Origin: Spirulina sp. DLM2.Bin59
GTDB lineage: Bacteria > Cyanobacteriota > Cyanobacteriia > Cyanobacteriales > Spirulinaceae
Reading direction: 5' to 3'
DNA length: 13,797 bases
Assembly: GCA_007693875.1 (NCBI GenBank)
Contig: RECT01000216.1
Location: 1-13,797, forward strand
In this document: piece by piece, positions 1-7,623 of the stretch
Layout of the letters: the number at the start of each line of letters is the position of its first letter
Numbering within the stretch: the first letter of the stretch is position 1
Notes under the pieces: generated by a model
What the model saw: only the letters and a program-made list of their open reading frames with translations
What the model was told of the DNA's origin: nothing
Databases searched by the model: none
Made by a program: the position numbers and the translations under genes

Positions 1-117
1 GATAAATTTTGTCGGGTATAGAAATTTGGCGAAAATTGGCCCCGGCCCTGCCAATTCTTGTTAACGTTGAGCAGAATTGAGTCCCGTCCTGCTCATGGCT
101 GTGATCCCCTGCCGCTG

Positions 118-1629
118 ATGATTTCGGAGCGACTCCGCCCTCCCCACGCTTTTTCTTGGTTTGCCATTGCCCTTGGGGTGATCTTTTTGGGTTCCCTGCT
201 GCTGCGCCTCTGGCGAATCGAGCAGTTCAATACCCTCGTTTTTGATGAGATTTACTATCCGGTTTTTGCCAATCGCTACCTCACCGGGCAATTTGTCTAT
301 AATTCCCATCCCCCTTTGAGCCAAACCCTGATGGCGGTGGGGATGTGGTTGGCCTCTGGGTTCCCCGCTGAACCCGATGTGATCAATGGCTTAACGGGAT
401 CGATGCGCTCCACGTTCAGTTATCGCTGGTTGAATGCGATCGCCGGAGCCGCAGTTCCCGTCGTCGGGGGGTTGATTGCCTATCACCTCAGCCAGCGGCG
501 CAGCTTGGGGATCACCGCCGCCCTGTTACTGGCCCTCGATGGCCTGCTGTTGGTGGAATCCCGCTATGGTTTGAATAATATCTATTTATTGCTCTTTGGT
601 TTGTTGGGCCATTTGGCCCTGTTGCAGGGGTTGAGCGATCGCCCCCGCCCTACGGTAATCATGCGACGGGTGCGGTGGTTCCGGGATTATCGGGGGGCCA
701 GATTTCCCCAGTTGCGGCGGTTTAGTGATTGGGTGAGCGATCGCCTCCGCACCCGGCGGCCCCTTAAGCCCGGCGACTATTTCACCCTGGCGGGGTTTTG
801 GTTAGGTTGTGCCGCTGCGGTGAAGTGGAATGGTTTAGGATTTCTCCTCGCCATTTACGGGCTATGGGCCATTGTCCTCATGCTTAATTGGCTCACCCCC
901 CAAGCCATCAGTTTTCCCTGTAACCGTTTGGCCAACCTCACCCCCCTCAACATGGCCCTCTATTTTGGCCTAGTTCCCCTCCTGACCTATGGCATCGCCT
1001 GGGTTCCCCACCTTCTCCTCAATCCCCACCCCAACCTCTGGGAGGTTCATCGTCAGATCCTCGCATTTCACCATGCCGTGGGCAGTGGTGCCGGAGTTCA
1101 TCCCTATTGTTCCCCGTGGTTTAGTTGGTTATTGATGTGGCGACCCGTCGCCTATTTTTATGCCACCGCCCGTAATTTCAGCGAAACTGTGCCCGCCTAT
1201 CCTGCCTTACCGCAAGCAGCGGTCAATGTGGTCTACGATGTCCATGGCATGGGAAATCCGATCCTCTGGTGGGGGGCCACAGCCGCAATCATCATCCTGT
1301 TGATTCAGGTTTGGCGCGATCGCCCAGGAGACCGGGGAATCGGCCTCTACCTCTTGATCAGCTATGGGGCCAATCTTTTACCCTGGGCCAATGTCAGCCG
1401 CTGCGCGTTTCTCTACCACTACATGGCGGCTTTAGTTTTTGCCATTCTTGCCCTGGCCTACTGTTGCGATCGCCTCTGTTGGCAAGGTTCCCCCAGCCGC
1501 TGGCCATGGGGCGTGGGGATAATTACCCTCTGCACAGTGGCCTTCTGGTTTTGGTCACCCCTCTATCTTGGCCTGCCCCTTTCCCCAGAAAGCTATCAAC
1601 TGCGGATGTGGTTTTCCCACTGGATTTAG
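118..1629 (+). CDS. GT39/PMT-like membrane glycosyltransferase (phospholipid carrier-dependent)
   Basis: Polytopic GT-C-fold enzyme of 503 residues, expected to move a sugar (classically mannose) from a polyprenyl-phosphate carrier to an acceptor on the outer face of the membrane. Family signatures seen: FNTLVFDEIYY near residues 38-47, with the Asp-Glu pair that is catalytic in PMT enzymes; HPPLSQ near 64-69; SPWFSW near 332-337; GNPILWW near 379-385; and RCAFLYHYM in the C-terminal third. About ten hydrophobic segments are visible. An unusually long and basic cytoplasmic loop (about residues 174-217, many Arg) interrupts the helices. ATG 118 is chosen because the membrane part begins soon after it. 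A TTG at 58 would add 20 polar residues, and neither start has a clear Shine-Dalgarno. The acceptor, protein or glycan, is unknown. The stop lies 3 nt from the convergent protease gene. Confidence 0.85.
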   Translation: MISERLRPPHAFSWFAIALGVIFLGSLLLRLWRIEQFNTLVFDEIYYPVFANRYLTGQFVYNSHPPLSQTLMAVGMWLASGFPAEPDVINGLTGSMRSTFSYRWLNAIAGAAVPVVGGLIAYHLSQRRSLGITAALLLALDGLLLVESRYGLNNIYLLLFGLLGHLALLQGLSDRPRPTVIMRRVRWFRDYRGARFPQLRRFSDWVSDRLRTRRPLKPGDYFTLAGFWLGCAAAVKWNGLGFLLAIYGLWAIVLMLNWLTPQAISFPCNRLANLTPLNMALYFGLVPLLTYGIAWVPHLLLNPHPNLWEVHRQILAFHHAVGSGAGVHPYCSPWFSWLLMWRPVAYFYATARNFSETVPAYPALPQAAVNVVYDVHGMGNPILWWGATAAIIILLIQVWRDRPGDRGIGLYLLISYGANLLPWANVSRCAFLYHYMAALVFAILALAYCCDRLCWQGSPSRWPWGVGIITLCTVAFWFWSPLYLGLPLSPESYQLRMWFSHWI

Positions 1630-1632
1630 GGC

Positions 1633-2964
1633 TTAATTGGAGGGGATACGAGCGGGTTTAGCTTCCGTTCGAGGGGGTGAGGGACGCTGTGCCGTCACCT
1701 GCTCCAGGAGCACCTCCAGAGACCGGGCAAATTGGGGATCGTCAATTGTACCAATGCGATCATTATTTAACTGCAATTCTTCCCGCTGCTCATCACTGAG
1801 TTCGACAACAATATCAGGACTAATTTTTTGATCCTTGGTAATGCTATTACCATTGGGGGTGCGGTATTCAGCGATCGTCACCGCCAAACCAGAACCATCA
1901 CTCAAGGGCCGCACTGACTGCACCAACCCCTTACCAAAACTATCCGTCCCCACCAATGTGGCGCGGCGATTATCCTGTAGAGCCGCCGAAACAATCTCGC
2001 TGGCACTGGCGGAACCGCCGTCAATCATCACCACTAAGGGTTTATCCGTAAGGGCACTATTGTTGGCCTGCTGGCTTTCCACTTCGCCGCGCCGGTCATG
2101 GGTAGAGACAATCCGGCCCTGATTCAACCACATCCGAGCAATATCAATACTGGCATTGAGCAAACCACCAGGATTAGAGCGGAGATCCAAGACGTAGCCG
2201 ACAATCGCCCCCTCCCCTCGGATCGCTTCAAATTCCCGCAGGGCCTTGCGCATATCCTGGGTGGCATTGGCATTAAATTGGGTGAGGCGAATATAGGCCA
2301 CATCCCCCATGGGAGTTGATTCGATGCGGGTACGAACGGGATGGATCTCAATGCGATCGCGCCGGATCGGAAATTCAATTTCCCGTTCTCCCCGACGGAT
2401 CGTCAACGTCACCTCTGTACCCCGTTCCCCCCGAATTAATTGCACGGCATCATTGACATTCATCCCCAAAGTATCGATGTCATCAATTTTCATGATGATA
2501 TCCCGAGCGAGAATCCCGGCATTAAAGGCGGGACTGTCGTCAATGGGGGAAATGACAATGAGGCGATCGCTCTCTTCATCCTTGGCGATCTGAATCCCCA
2601 CCCCGGTTAAAGAACCAGAGGTATCGATCTGCATATCTTGAAACTCTTTGGGATCCATGAAGCGGGTATAGGGATCATCCAAAGTCTTGAGCATTTCCCG
2701 CACCGCTTCGTGGGCATCGGCTTGGTCGGTGTAGGAACGCTCCAGGTATTCCGTGCGGAGCGATCGCCAGTCCTGCTGGTTAAACGTCCCATCCACATAG
2801 TAGCGGTTGATAATCTGCCACACCTCATCCACCAATTCCTTGGGGCTAGTGCTTAAGCTCAAAATTTGTCCCTGGGACAAGTGCAGCCCAGCTCCCATGA
2901 CTGCCACCGTCGTTAACATAAAGGCGGTTGCACCTAGGACAAGTCCACGTTTTGCCAATACCAT
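1633..2964 (-). CDS. S41 carboxyl-terminal processing protease (CtpA/B/C family)
   Basis: Serine protease of 443 residues that trims protein C-termini in the thylakoid lumen or periplasm. CtpA of this family matures photosystem II D1, and cyanobacteria carry several paralogues. An N-terminal hydrophobic signal or anchor covers about residues 5-30, followed by a helical region with DDPYTRFM near 96-103. A PDZ domain spans roughly 115-205 (GVGIQI, GILARDIIMKID), and the S41 core follows. The Ser/Lys dyad is visible: GSASASEI contains the catalytic Ser (about 320) and FGKGLVQ the Lys 25 residues later, the spacing known for the family, with the Gln four residues further on. The tail after about 425 is Pro/Lys rich. 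ATG 2964 is preferred; a GTG two codons upstream would give 445 residues. Which paralogue this is cannot be settled here, so no symbol is given. A TATATA run in the palindrome at 2994-3005 could be its -10 box. Confidence 0.92.
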   Translation of the reverse strand: MVLAKRGLVLGATAFMLTTVAVMGAGLHLSQGQILSLSTSPKELVDEVWQIINRYYVDGTFNQQDWRSLRTEYLERSYTDQADAHEAVREMLKTLDDPYTRFMDPKEFQDMQIDTSGSLTGVGIQIAKDEESDRLIVISPIDDSPAFNAGILARDIIMKIDDIDTLGMNVNDAVQLIRGERGTEVTLTIRRGEREIEFPIRRDRIEIHPVRTRIESTPMGDVAYIRLTQFNANATQDMRKALREFEAIRGEGAIVGYVLDLRSNPGGLLNASIDIARMWLNQGRIVSTHDRRGEVESQQANNSALTDKPLVVMIDGGSASASEIVSAALQDNRRATLVGTDSFGKGLVQSVRPLSDGSGLAVTIAEYRTPNGNSITKDQKISPDIVVELSDEQREELQLNNDRIGTIDDPQFARSLEVLLEQVTAQRPSPPRTEAKPARIPSN

Positions 2965-3068
2965 AAACACTCGTTGAGATGAGGAGTTTGATCGCTATAT
3001 ATAGCCACTCTAGCACAGGATTTTGCCAATGACAGGAGCGCCAGAGCCAGTCCCCGAGACTGTCCCAC

Positions 3069-3260
3069 CTAAAAAAGATTATTCAATGCACACCGCTTAC
3101 CCCGGCGGGTCACTTGCTGCCCATCGGCATCCAAGACGATGCATTCTGTACCCTGGGACTGGCTTTTCTGCCACTCTACAAAACCCCACACTCCCAAGGC
3201 AATGAGAACAATCACAGCAACAAGTCCCAGTTCCTGTACACGACGCTCCCAATCTGACAT
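3069..3260 (-). CDS. Small single-pass membrane protein, unknown function
   Basis: A 63-residue protein not recognised by name. It starts MSDWERRVQELG, followed by one hydrophobic helix (about 11-31, ending in a Trp-rich border GVWGFVEWQ). A short polar tail has two Cys about 18 residues apart and a basic RRGKR patch. The ATG at 3260 is chosen because a GGGG stretch lies about 7 nt upstream and the preceding codons look non-coding; a TTG at 3314 would add 18 residues. It sits between the GT4 gene and the protease gene on the same strand, about 100 nt from each, so it could be in one transcript with the protease. The paired Cys might form a disulfide or bind metal, but this is only a guess. 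It could also be a chance reading frame, though the clean amphipathic start plus membrane helix argues for a real gene. Confidence 0.55.
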   Translation of the reverse strand: MSDWERRVQELGLVAVIVLIALGVWGFVEWQKSQSQGTECIVLDADGQQVTRRGKRCALNNLF

Positions 3261-3377
3261 GCTAAACCCCGTTTTTTGAGTCGTGACTGCAGTGGACACA
3301 ACTAAACGGAGCAATGCACCCCCCGATTATATCGCCAATTTAGCCGCTAGGGTGATTTTTCTTTCAAGGATTTTTTT

Positions 3378-4580
3378 TTAATTGTTGAGGCGGGCAACGC
3401 GGTCAGCATAACGGCCCGACTGGAGGGAATGGGCCGCGAGCCACTGGCGATCGCCAGGGGTATCCCCTAACCAGCGATCAATCACATCCCCCCACCGTAC
3501 CGGGACCTGGAGAAATTCCCAAGCGGATTGGCTGTTGCGAGAGAGGGACTCATACAGGGATGGAGAGGCGATCACTTCCTGAATGCAGTGGGCGATCGCC
3601 CCCCCATCCCCGGCTGGAAAAATCATCGCACTTTCGCGGTGTTGCAGGATCCCCTTAAACATCGGATGATCAGAAGCAATAATGGGAGTACGGGACAACA
3701 GGGCCTGATTAATCGTATAGGGAAAACCTTCAGGATAGTTGTGACGACTAGAAATCAACACCAGATCTGCCGCCGTCATATAATCAATCACCTCATTATT
3801 GCCAATCATCCCTAAAAAAATCACCGCATCACTAATCCCCAGGGTTTCTGCTTGCTGTTGAAACCCAGCAATATCACCTTTGCCGGCAATTTTAAATTGA
3901 ATATTAATGCCAGCATGACGCAATCTTGCCACAGCATCAATGCCATCACCAACCCCTTTATTGGGAATAACTGACCCAACAAAAAATATTGTCCAAGGTT
4001 CCGAGCCTGACTGCTCCGGGAAAACCTTAGGCTTGCGGTCTAACCAAGTTTGTGGCCAATCCCAAGGAACAATTTTAGCCGGGTTAACCCCAATGCTTTG
4101 TAAGCTATAGCTGGAGTTAATATTGTGGTTGAAAACCCATTCAACCTTAGGATGGTTAAATAGGCGTGCATAGCGCCAATTTTTAAGCCGTCCCTTTAAA
4201 GTCTTGTTGGAATAAGACTGGGCTAATGCTGCGATTGTGCGTAAATTTTGCTGTCGAGTGGCCCAACGGATTAAACCTGGAATTGGAGCACGAATCATTA
4301 AATGCGTCACATCCTCTGAAGCAACTCTAGCCACTAGTTCCCGATGTTGCTTAAAGGGTTCTGCTAAGCCAACTTCAATGACCCGGCAACCATCAGGTAA
4401 AGTATCTTCATAGGGCTTTTGCGATTTGCAGGTTAGTATCGTGACTTTATGATGTTGACTAAGTTTGCCAAACCGTTCCACCATAAAGGGATGACCGTGC
4501 CAAGTGGGTTGTTTCCCTGAGTGAATACGATGCCATGCATTATGATAATCACCGGCATATAATACAAGCATAAAATGCAT
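3378..4580 (-). CDS. GT4-family glycosyltransferase (group 1, GT-B fold)
   Basis: A 400-residue cytoplasmic or membrane-peripheral glycosyltransferase that should transfer a sugar from a nucleotide donor to a glycan or lipid. The N-terminal acceptor domain occupies about 1-185. The C-terminal donor domain begins with FFVGSVIPNKGVGDGI (about 199-214), the phosphate-contacting GS...KG motif, then IAGKGD (231-236). PEGFPYTINQALLSRTP (283-299) covers the usual E-x7-E site. Here the first Glu (284) is present but the second position (292) is Gln, a departure from the usual motif. IIASDHPMF (300-308) follows, as in many cyanobacterial relatives. The start is firm: AGGAG at 4592-4588 lies 7 nt upstream. 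The 5' two thirds is clearly more AT-rich than its neighbours and holds no HIP1 octamer, suggesting later acquisition. Donor and acceptor cannot be read from the sequence. Confidence 0.9.
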   Translation of the reverse strand: MHFMLVLYAGDYHNAWHRIHSGKQPTWHGHPFMVERFGKLSQHHKVTILTCKSQKPYEDTLPDGCRVIEVGLAEPFKQHRELVARVASEDVTHLMIRAPIPGLIRWATRQQNLRTIAALAQSYSNKTLKGRLKNWRYARLFNHPKVEWVFNHNINSSYSLQSIGVNPAKIVPWDWPQTWLDRKPKVFPEQSGSEPWTIFFVGSVIPNKGVGDGIDAVARLRHAGINIQFKIAGKGDIAGFQQQAETLGISDAVIFLGMIGNNEVIDYMTAADLVLISSRHNYPEGFPYTINQALLSRTPIIASDHPMFKGILQHRESAMIFPAGDGGAIAHCIQEVIASPSLYESLSRNSQSAWEFLQVPVRWGDVIDRWLGDTPGDRQWLAAHSLQSGRYADRVARLNN

Positions 4581-4587
4581 ATTTAGT

Positions 4588-4592
4588 CTCCT
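4588..4592 (-). promoter_or_regulatory. Shine-Dalgarno of the GT4 gene
   Basis: AGGAG read on the minus strand, 7 nt before the ATG at 4580. It decides the start against the internal ATG three codons later. Confidence 0.7.
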
Positions 4593-4680
4593 GCTTTTAT
4601 CAAAAATTTACTTTTTTAAAAAAGATTAGATTTCCAAAGATTTTAGCGAACCGCCTTTCTGGAAAATGTAGGGGATGCTC

Positions 4681-4710
4681 AAAATCCCTCTCCCGCTCCG
4701 GGAGAGGGAT
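4681..4710 (-). terminator. Intrinsic terminator of the nucleotidyltransferase gene; also a dispersed-repeat-like palindrome
   Basis: A perfect 12-bp inverted repeat (ATCCCTCTCCCG at 4684-4695 and its complement at 4699-4710) encloses a 3-nt loop. Read on the minus strand it begins 6 nt after the stop codon at 4717 and ends in TTTT. The form fits a Rho-independent terminator with a short U-tract. The CCCTCTCCC...GGGAGAGGG core resembles palindromes that, from memory, recur in intergenic regions of many cyanobacterial genomes, so it may be a mobile or dispersed repeat serving as a terminator. Confidence 0.7.
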
Positions 4711-4716
4711 TGAGGG

Positions 4717-5877
4717 CTACCGCTCACTGAGCAATTCTTCCATATCCTTACGTTCCGCTGGCTCCGTTAACGGTAAGCTTTGGCGGGTATCGGTGATCAG
4801 CCAATCGAGGGCGGCGGCTTTGACATCAATGGCTGCGCCGTTTTTATCGACACAATAACGACCAAACACCAACTTATCCACCAATCGCACCCCCGGCCCT
4901 AACCGAGAATATTCAAAAATCACACTGTTATCCACTGTGGCCCCGGCACAAATATGACAACTGGGGCCCACCATCGCGGGGCCGATAATCGTAGCCCCAT
5001 CTTCGATATAGGTCATGCTGCCGATATAGACGGGCCCTTGAATGTCCACGTTGTCCCAATTGACGCGCACATTTAAGCCGGTATAAACACCGGGACGCTC
5101 CTGCCGGCCAGGAATGGCGACGTTTTTAATATCCCCCCGGAGTACACTGCGAATGGCGTGCCAATAGTCCGGCACTTTGCCGATATCCACCCATTGAAAA
5201 TCCATGGCAACGGCATAGAAGGGGGCCCCCATCTCTACTAATTTCGGGAACAGATCGCCGCCAATATCGTAGACTTTCCCGGCGGGGATATAGTCGATGA
5301 CCTCCGGCTCAAAGATATAGATGCCGGTGTTAATCATTGTGCTCAAGGCATCTTCAACGGCGGGTTTTTCTTGGAAGGCCTGGACGCGGCCGTTTTCATC
5401 GGTGACGACGACCCCATAGCTAGGGACTTGCTCTTTGGGGACGTTTTTGGTGATGATCGTGGCGATCGCCCCGTGGGATTTATGCCATTCCACCGCAGCG
5501 GTGAGATCGAGATCGATCAGGGCATCGCCACAGAGCACCACAAAGGTGTCATCAAAAAACGGCTTAAAATCCTGAATCCGTTTCAACCCACCGGCAGACC
5601 CCAATGCGCGGCCCACCAGTTGGCCATCGACAATATTCCCCTCAAAGGAATAGCCCAACTCCACACCAAACCGCTGACCATCCCGAAAATATCCCTCGAT
5701 TTCATTGGCTAAATGGCTGACGTTAACCATTACCTGATCAAAGCCATGCTGGCGCAATAACTCGAGGAGAAATTCCATGACTGGCTTTTGCAGAATGGGA
5801 ATCAGTGGTTTTGGGATCGTATAGGTAATGGGGCGAACCCTTGTTCCCTTCCCGGCTGCCAGAATCATGGCTTTCAT
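4717..5877 (-). CDS. Sugar-1-phosphate nucleotidyltransferase, mannose-1-phosphate guanylyltransferase-like
   Basis: A 386-residue cytoplasmic enzyme that should join a sugar 1-phosphate and an NTP to give an NDP-sugar, most likely GDP-mannose. The N-terminal Rossmann-like domain (about 1-240) opens with LAAGKGTRVRPITYTIPKP (6-24), the nucleotide-binding signature. VVLCGDALIDLD (113-124) holds the metal-binding Asp, EKP is at 170-172, MINTGIYIFEP at 181-191, and WVDIGKVPDYW (229-239) carries a second conserved Asp. The C-terminal part (about 262-350) is a left-handed beta-helix with repeated I-G-P/A-x turns. The start is supported by CGAGGA at 5892-5887, 9 nt upstream. scpA ends 80 nt upstream on the same strand with no terminator seen between them, so the two probably share a transcript. 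Sugar and base specificity (glucose versus mannose, UTP versus GTP) rest on overall resemblance. Confidence 0.85.
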   Translation of the reverse strand: MKAMILAAGKGTRVRPITYTIPKPLIPILQKPVMEFLLELLRQHGFDQVMVNVSHLANEIEGYFRDGQRFGVELGYSFEGNIVDGQLVGRALGSAGGLKRIQDFKPFFDDTFVVLCGDALIDLDLTAAVEWHKSHGAIATIITKNVPKEQVPSYGVVVTDENGRVQAFQEKPAVEDALSTMINTGIYIFEPEVIDYIPAGKVYDIGGDLFPKLVEMGAPFYAVAMDFQWVDIGKVPDYWHAIRSVLRGDIKNVAIPGRQERPGVYTGLNVRVNWDNVDIQGPVYIGSMTYIEDGATIIGPAMVGPSCHICAGATVDNSVIFEYSRLGPGVRLVDKLVFGRYCVDKNGAAIDVKAAALDWLITDTRQSLPLTEPAERKDMEELLSER

Positions 5878-5886
5878 GCGTACTTA

Positions 5887-5892
5887 TCCTCG
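5887..5892 (-). promoter_or_regulatory. Shine-Dalgarno of the nucleotidyltransferase gene
   Basis: CGAGGA on the minus strand, 9 nt before the ATG at 5877. It supports this start and translation from a transcript continuing out of scpA. Confidence 0.6.
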
Positions 5893-5957
5893 TTAACGTC
5901 GGTTCTCAACAAGCTTGGATGACTCCACCTGATTTTATCCCATCTTCCGAGACTGGC

Positions 5958-6737
5958 TTAGATAATCAGGGGTTTTATGGCCAGGTCTGCGTAAAATTCG
6001 GTTTGAAACAGCTCCACCTTGGATTGAGAGGCTAAGAGCAGCAGGGCCCAAAACACGCCTACTCGTTCATGGGTATTGGCTAATTGTCCCTGAGATTCGG
6101 CCCACCATTGCACCAATTGATCAAGGGGAATCGTCTCCGTCGGGGCGTGGGCTGCAAGGGTCGCCAGTTTTTGCTGATATTGGGGTAAGACCTCACGGAC
6201 AAAGGTTTCCAGTTGGGTTGCCATCTCCGTCAGGTTTTCGTCGTGGGCGAGGGCGGTGATGTTTTCGACGGCTTCCCTGTGGCTGTAGCCTTTGGTTTGT
6301 GGGCGAGGGCGGGGGGGCTTGGTTTCGAGCACCCGCGCCATTTGCTGAATTTGGGTGATCAGTTCTGCGAGGGTGACGCGGCGACGGCGGAGGGGTGGGG
6401 CAGTGGGACGGCGGCGGATATGTTTTTCCATGCGGGCGGGGAGTTGCCGTTCCGGGGCATAGTCGCAATCTGTGGCAATATCCTCCGGCTCTGGTTCTGG
6501 GGAAATTTCGAGGCTATCGGCTTTGAGAAGGACAAGCATTGAGGCCCAGAGGAAGGCTTGACCCGATCGCGGCAAATCTGCCTGTTCTTGATGGGGTTCT
6601 AAAGTGCCACTGAGGGCTAATTTGCTCAAGTAGCGGTCAATGACATTGATCACTTGTACATCCCAGGGGTCAATCTCCCCCCGTTGGGCCAGGTCAACTA
6701 AAACGGCGATCGCCTCTTCTGCTAAATTAATCGTCAT
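5958..6737 (-). CDS. scpA: Segregation and condensation protein A (ScpA, kleisin)
   Basis: Kleisin subunit of the bacterial SMC condensin. It bridges the two SMC heads and binds ScpB, acting on the nucleoid in chromosome compaction and segregation. The protein has 259 residues. The N-terminal SMC-neck-binding region contains RGEIDPWDVQVINVIDRYL (19-37), the hallmark of the family, followed by QAFLWASMLVLLKADSLEI (60-78). The middle (about 79-135) is charged and Pro/Arg rich, as expected for the flexible linker. The C-terminal winged-helix region (about 180-259) has RVGVFWALLLLASQSKVEL and ends QTEFYADLAIKP, typical of ScpA. GAGGG lies right against the ATG, too close for a normal Shine-Dalgarno; AAGG a few bases further up is a better candidate. 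The COP23 terminator lies upstream, so the promoter must fall in the roughly 50 nt before the start. ScpB and Smc are not in this window. Confidence 0.92.
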   Translation of the reverse strand: MTINLAEEAIAVLVDLAQRGEIDPWDVQVINVIDRYLSKLALSGTLEPHQEQADLPRSGQAFLWASMLVLLKADSLEISPEPEPEDIATDCDYAPERQLPARMEKHIRRRPTAPPLRRRRVTLAELITQIQQMARVLETKPPRPRPQTKGYSHREAVENITALAHDENLTEMATQLETFVREVLPQYQQKLATLAAHAPTETIPLDQLVQWWAESQGQLANTHERVGVFWALLLLASQSKVELFQTEFYADLAIKPLII

Positions 6738-6789
6738 CCCTCAACCTTAAATCTGTCCCCATTTTCGGTGATTGCTGCCGGATCTGGGC

Positions 6790-6814
6790 AAAAAAAACCC
6801 CCGCCAGGCGGAGG
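6790..6814 (-). terminator. Intrinsic terminator after the COP23 gene
   Basis: Read on the minus strand, CCTCCGC (6814-6808), loop CTG and GCGGGGG (6804-6798) form a 7-bp GC-rich stem with one U-G wobble. Eight U residues follow (6797-6790). It stands 44 nt past the COP23 stop and separates that gene from scpA. Confidence 0.85.
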
Positions 6815-6858
6815 TATAGAGAGGAGTGGTCTTTGAAAAATCAGAACTAGGCAGCACC

Positions 6859-7623
6859 CTAGATGTCAAAATCGATGGGTAAACCAGTGGGGCTGGGGCG
6901 GTTTGTCGGTGTGGCGGGGCGAGGAGCATTGGAGCGTAAATTCAGTTGCTCGCCGGTGCCGCGATCGGAGGGGGCCAAGAAGGGCCGGAGGTTAATCCCC
7001 CCTAATCCTGTAGTGGGAGCCGAGGGGCGGGAGCCGCCACCGGGTAATTGCAACCCGCCGGGCAATTCAACCCCTAACACATTGCCCAAATCTCGGAGGA
7101 TATTGCCGCCAATGTTACCATCTCGCAGGGTGGGAACGCCTTGGGTCTGCTCGCCGCTATTGGCGAGGGTGAGGTTATTGAAAACACTGTCGCGGGTGGC
7201 GATCGCATCTTGTCCCGGTGGTACGGTGAGGACAATCCGGCAAGTGGGGTTATCTTCTGTGGTGACACAGATCACATCGTAGCCGTTTTCCATCCCGGTG
7301 CGGAGTTCCACTAAACCATCAGGGCGGTATTCTTCTAAACGGCGGCTAATTTCACCACAGCGACGCTCTGCCGACCAGCCCCCGCCTAATTCCCGTGGGG
7401 TTGCCCAGGCATAATGTTGATTGGGTTGCTCAACGGGGCTATAGGCTACCGTCGGAGCCCCCGTCATCACCTGACAGCTAAACCGAGGGTTTTCCACCGG
7501 CTCAACAACAACGTCTGCCTCGCTGGGTTGTTCCGGGGTTTGGGTCCAGCTTGGGGCGGCTTGGGCCACGACCCCCAAAAGGGTAAGGCCCAGAGTGGAG
7601 TAGAAAAAAGTCTTTAAGCGCAT
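6859..7623 (-). CDS. COP23-domain secreted protein
   Basis: A 254-residue protein of the COP23 family, named for a circadian-oscillating peripheral membrane protein of Cyanothece. Its biochemical role is not known to me. A signal peptide is evident (MRLKTFFYSTLGLTLLGVV, cut around AQAA at 20-23), so the mature protein is periplasmic or lumenal. The COP23 core spans about 46-135 and includes FSCQ (Cys50), YAWATPRELGGGW (71-83), RRCGEISRRLEEY (87-99, Cys89), NGYDVICV (113-120, Cys119) and Cys128. These four Cys could form two disulfides. A Gly/Pro/Leu-rich tail of about 120 residues follows (LPGG repeats near 187-197, then Pro/Ser/Arg/Thr), probably disordered and beyond the family domain. Transcription is divergent from crtW across 735 nt, and the gene has its own terminator. 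No Shine-Dalgarno is visible before the ATG. Confidence 0.87.
   Translation of the reverse strand: MRLKTFFYSTLGLTLLGVVAQAAPSWTQTPEQPSEADVVVEPVENPRFSCQVMTGAPTVAYSPVEQPNQHYAWATPRELGGGWSAERRCGEISRRLEEYRPDGLVELRTGMENGYDVICVTTEDNPTCRIVLTVPPGQDAIATRDSVFNNLTLANSGEQTQGVPTLRDGNIGGNILRDLGNVLGVELPGGLQLPGGGSRPSAPTTGLGGINLRPFLAPSDRGTGEQLNLRSNAPRPATPTNRPSPTGLPIDFDI

Noticed and set aside
1..117. Promoter for the GT39 gene from TATAGA near 18-23
   Set aside because: No -35 at proper spacing and the upstream context is cut off by the window edge.
1269..1661. 130-codon frame overlapping the GT39 gene
   Set aside because: It is a shadow frame inside a clearly coding gene with family motifs in the other frame.
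6193..6542. Frames of about 90-110 codons within scpA on both strands
   Set aside because: They arise from the GC-rich Pro/Arg linker of ScpA and have no recognisable features.
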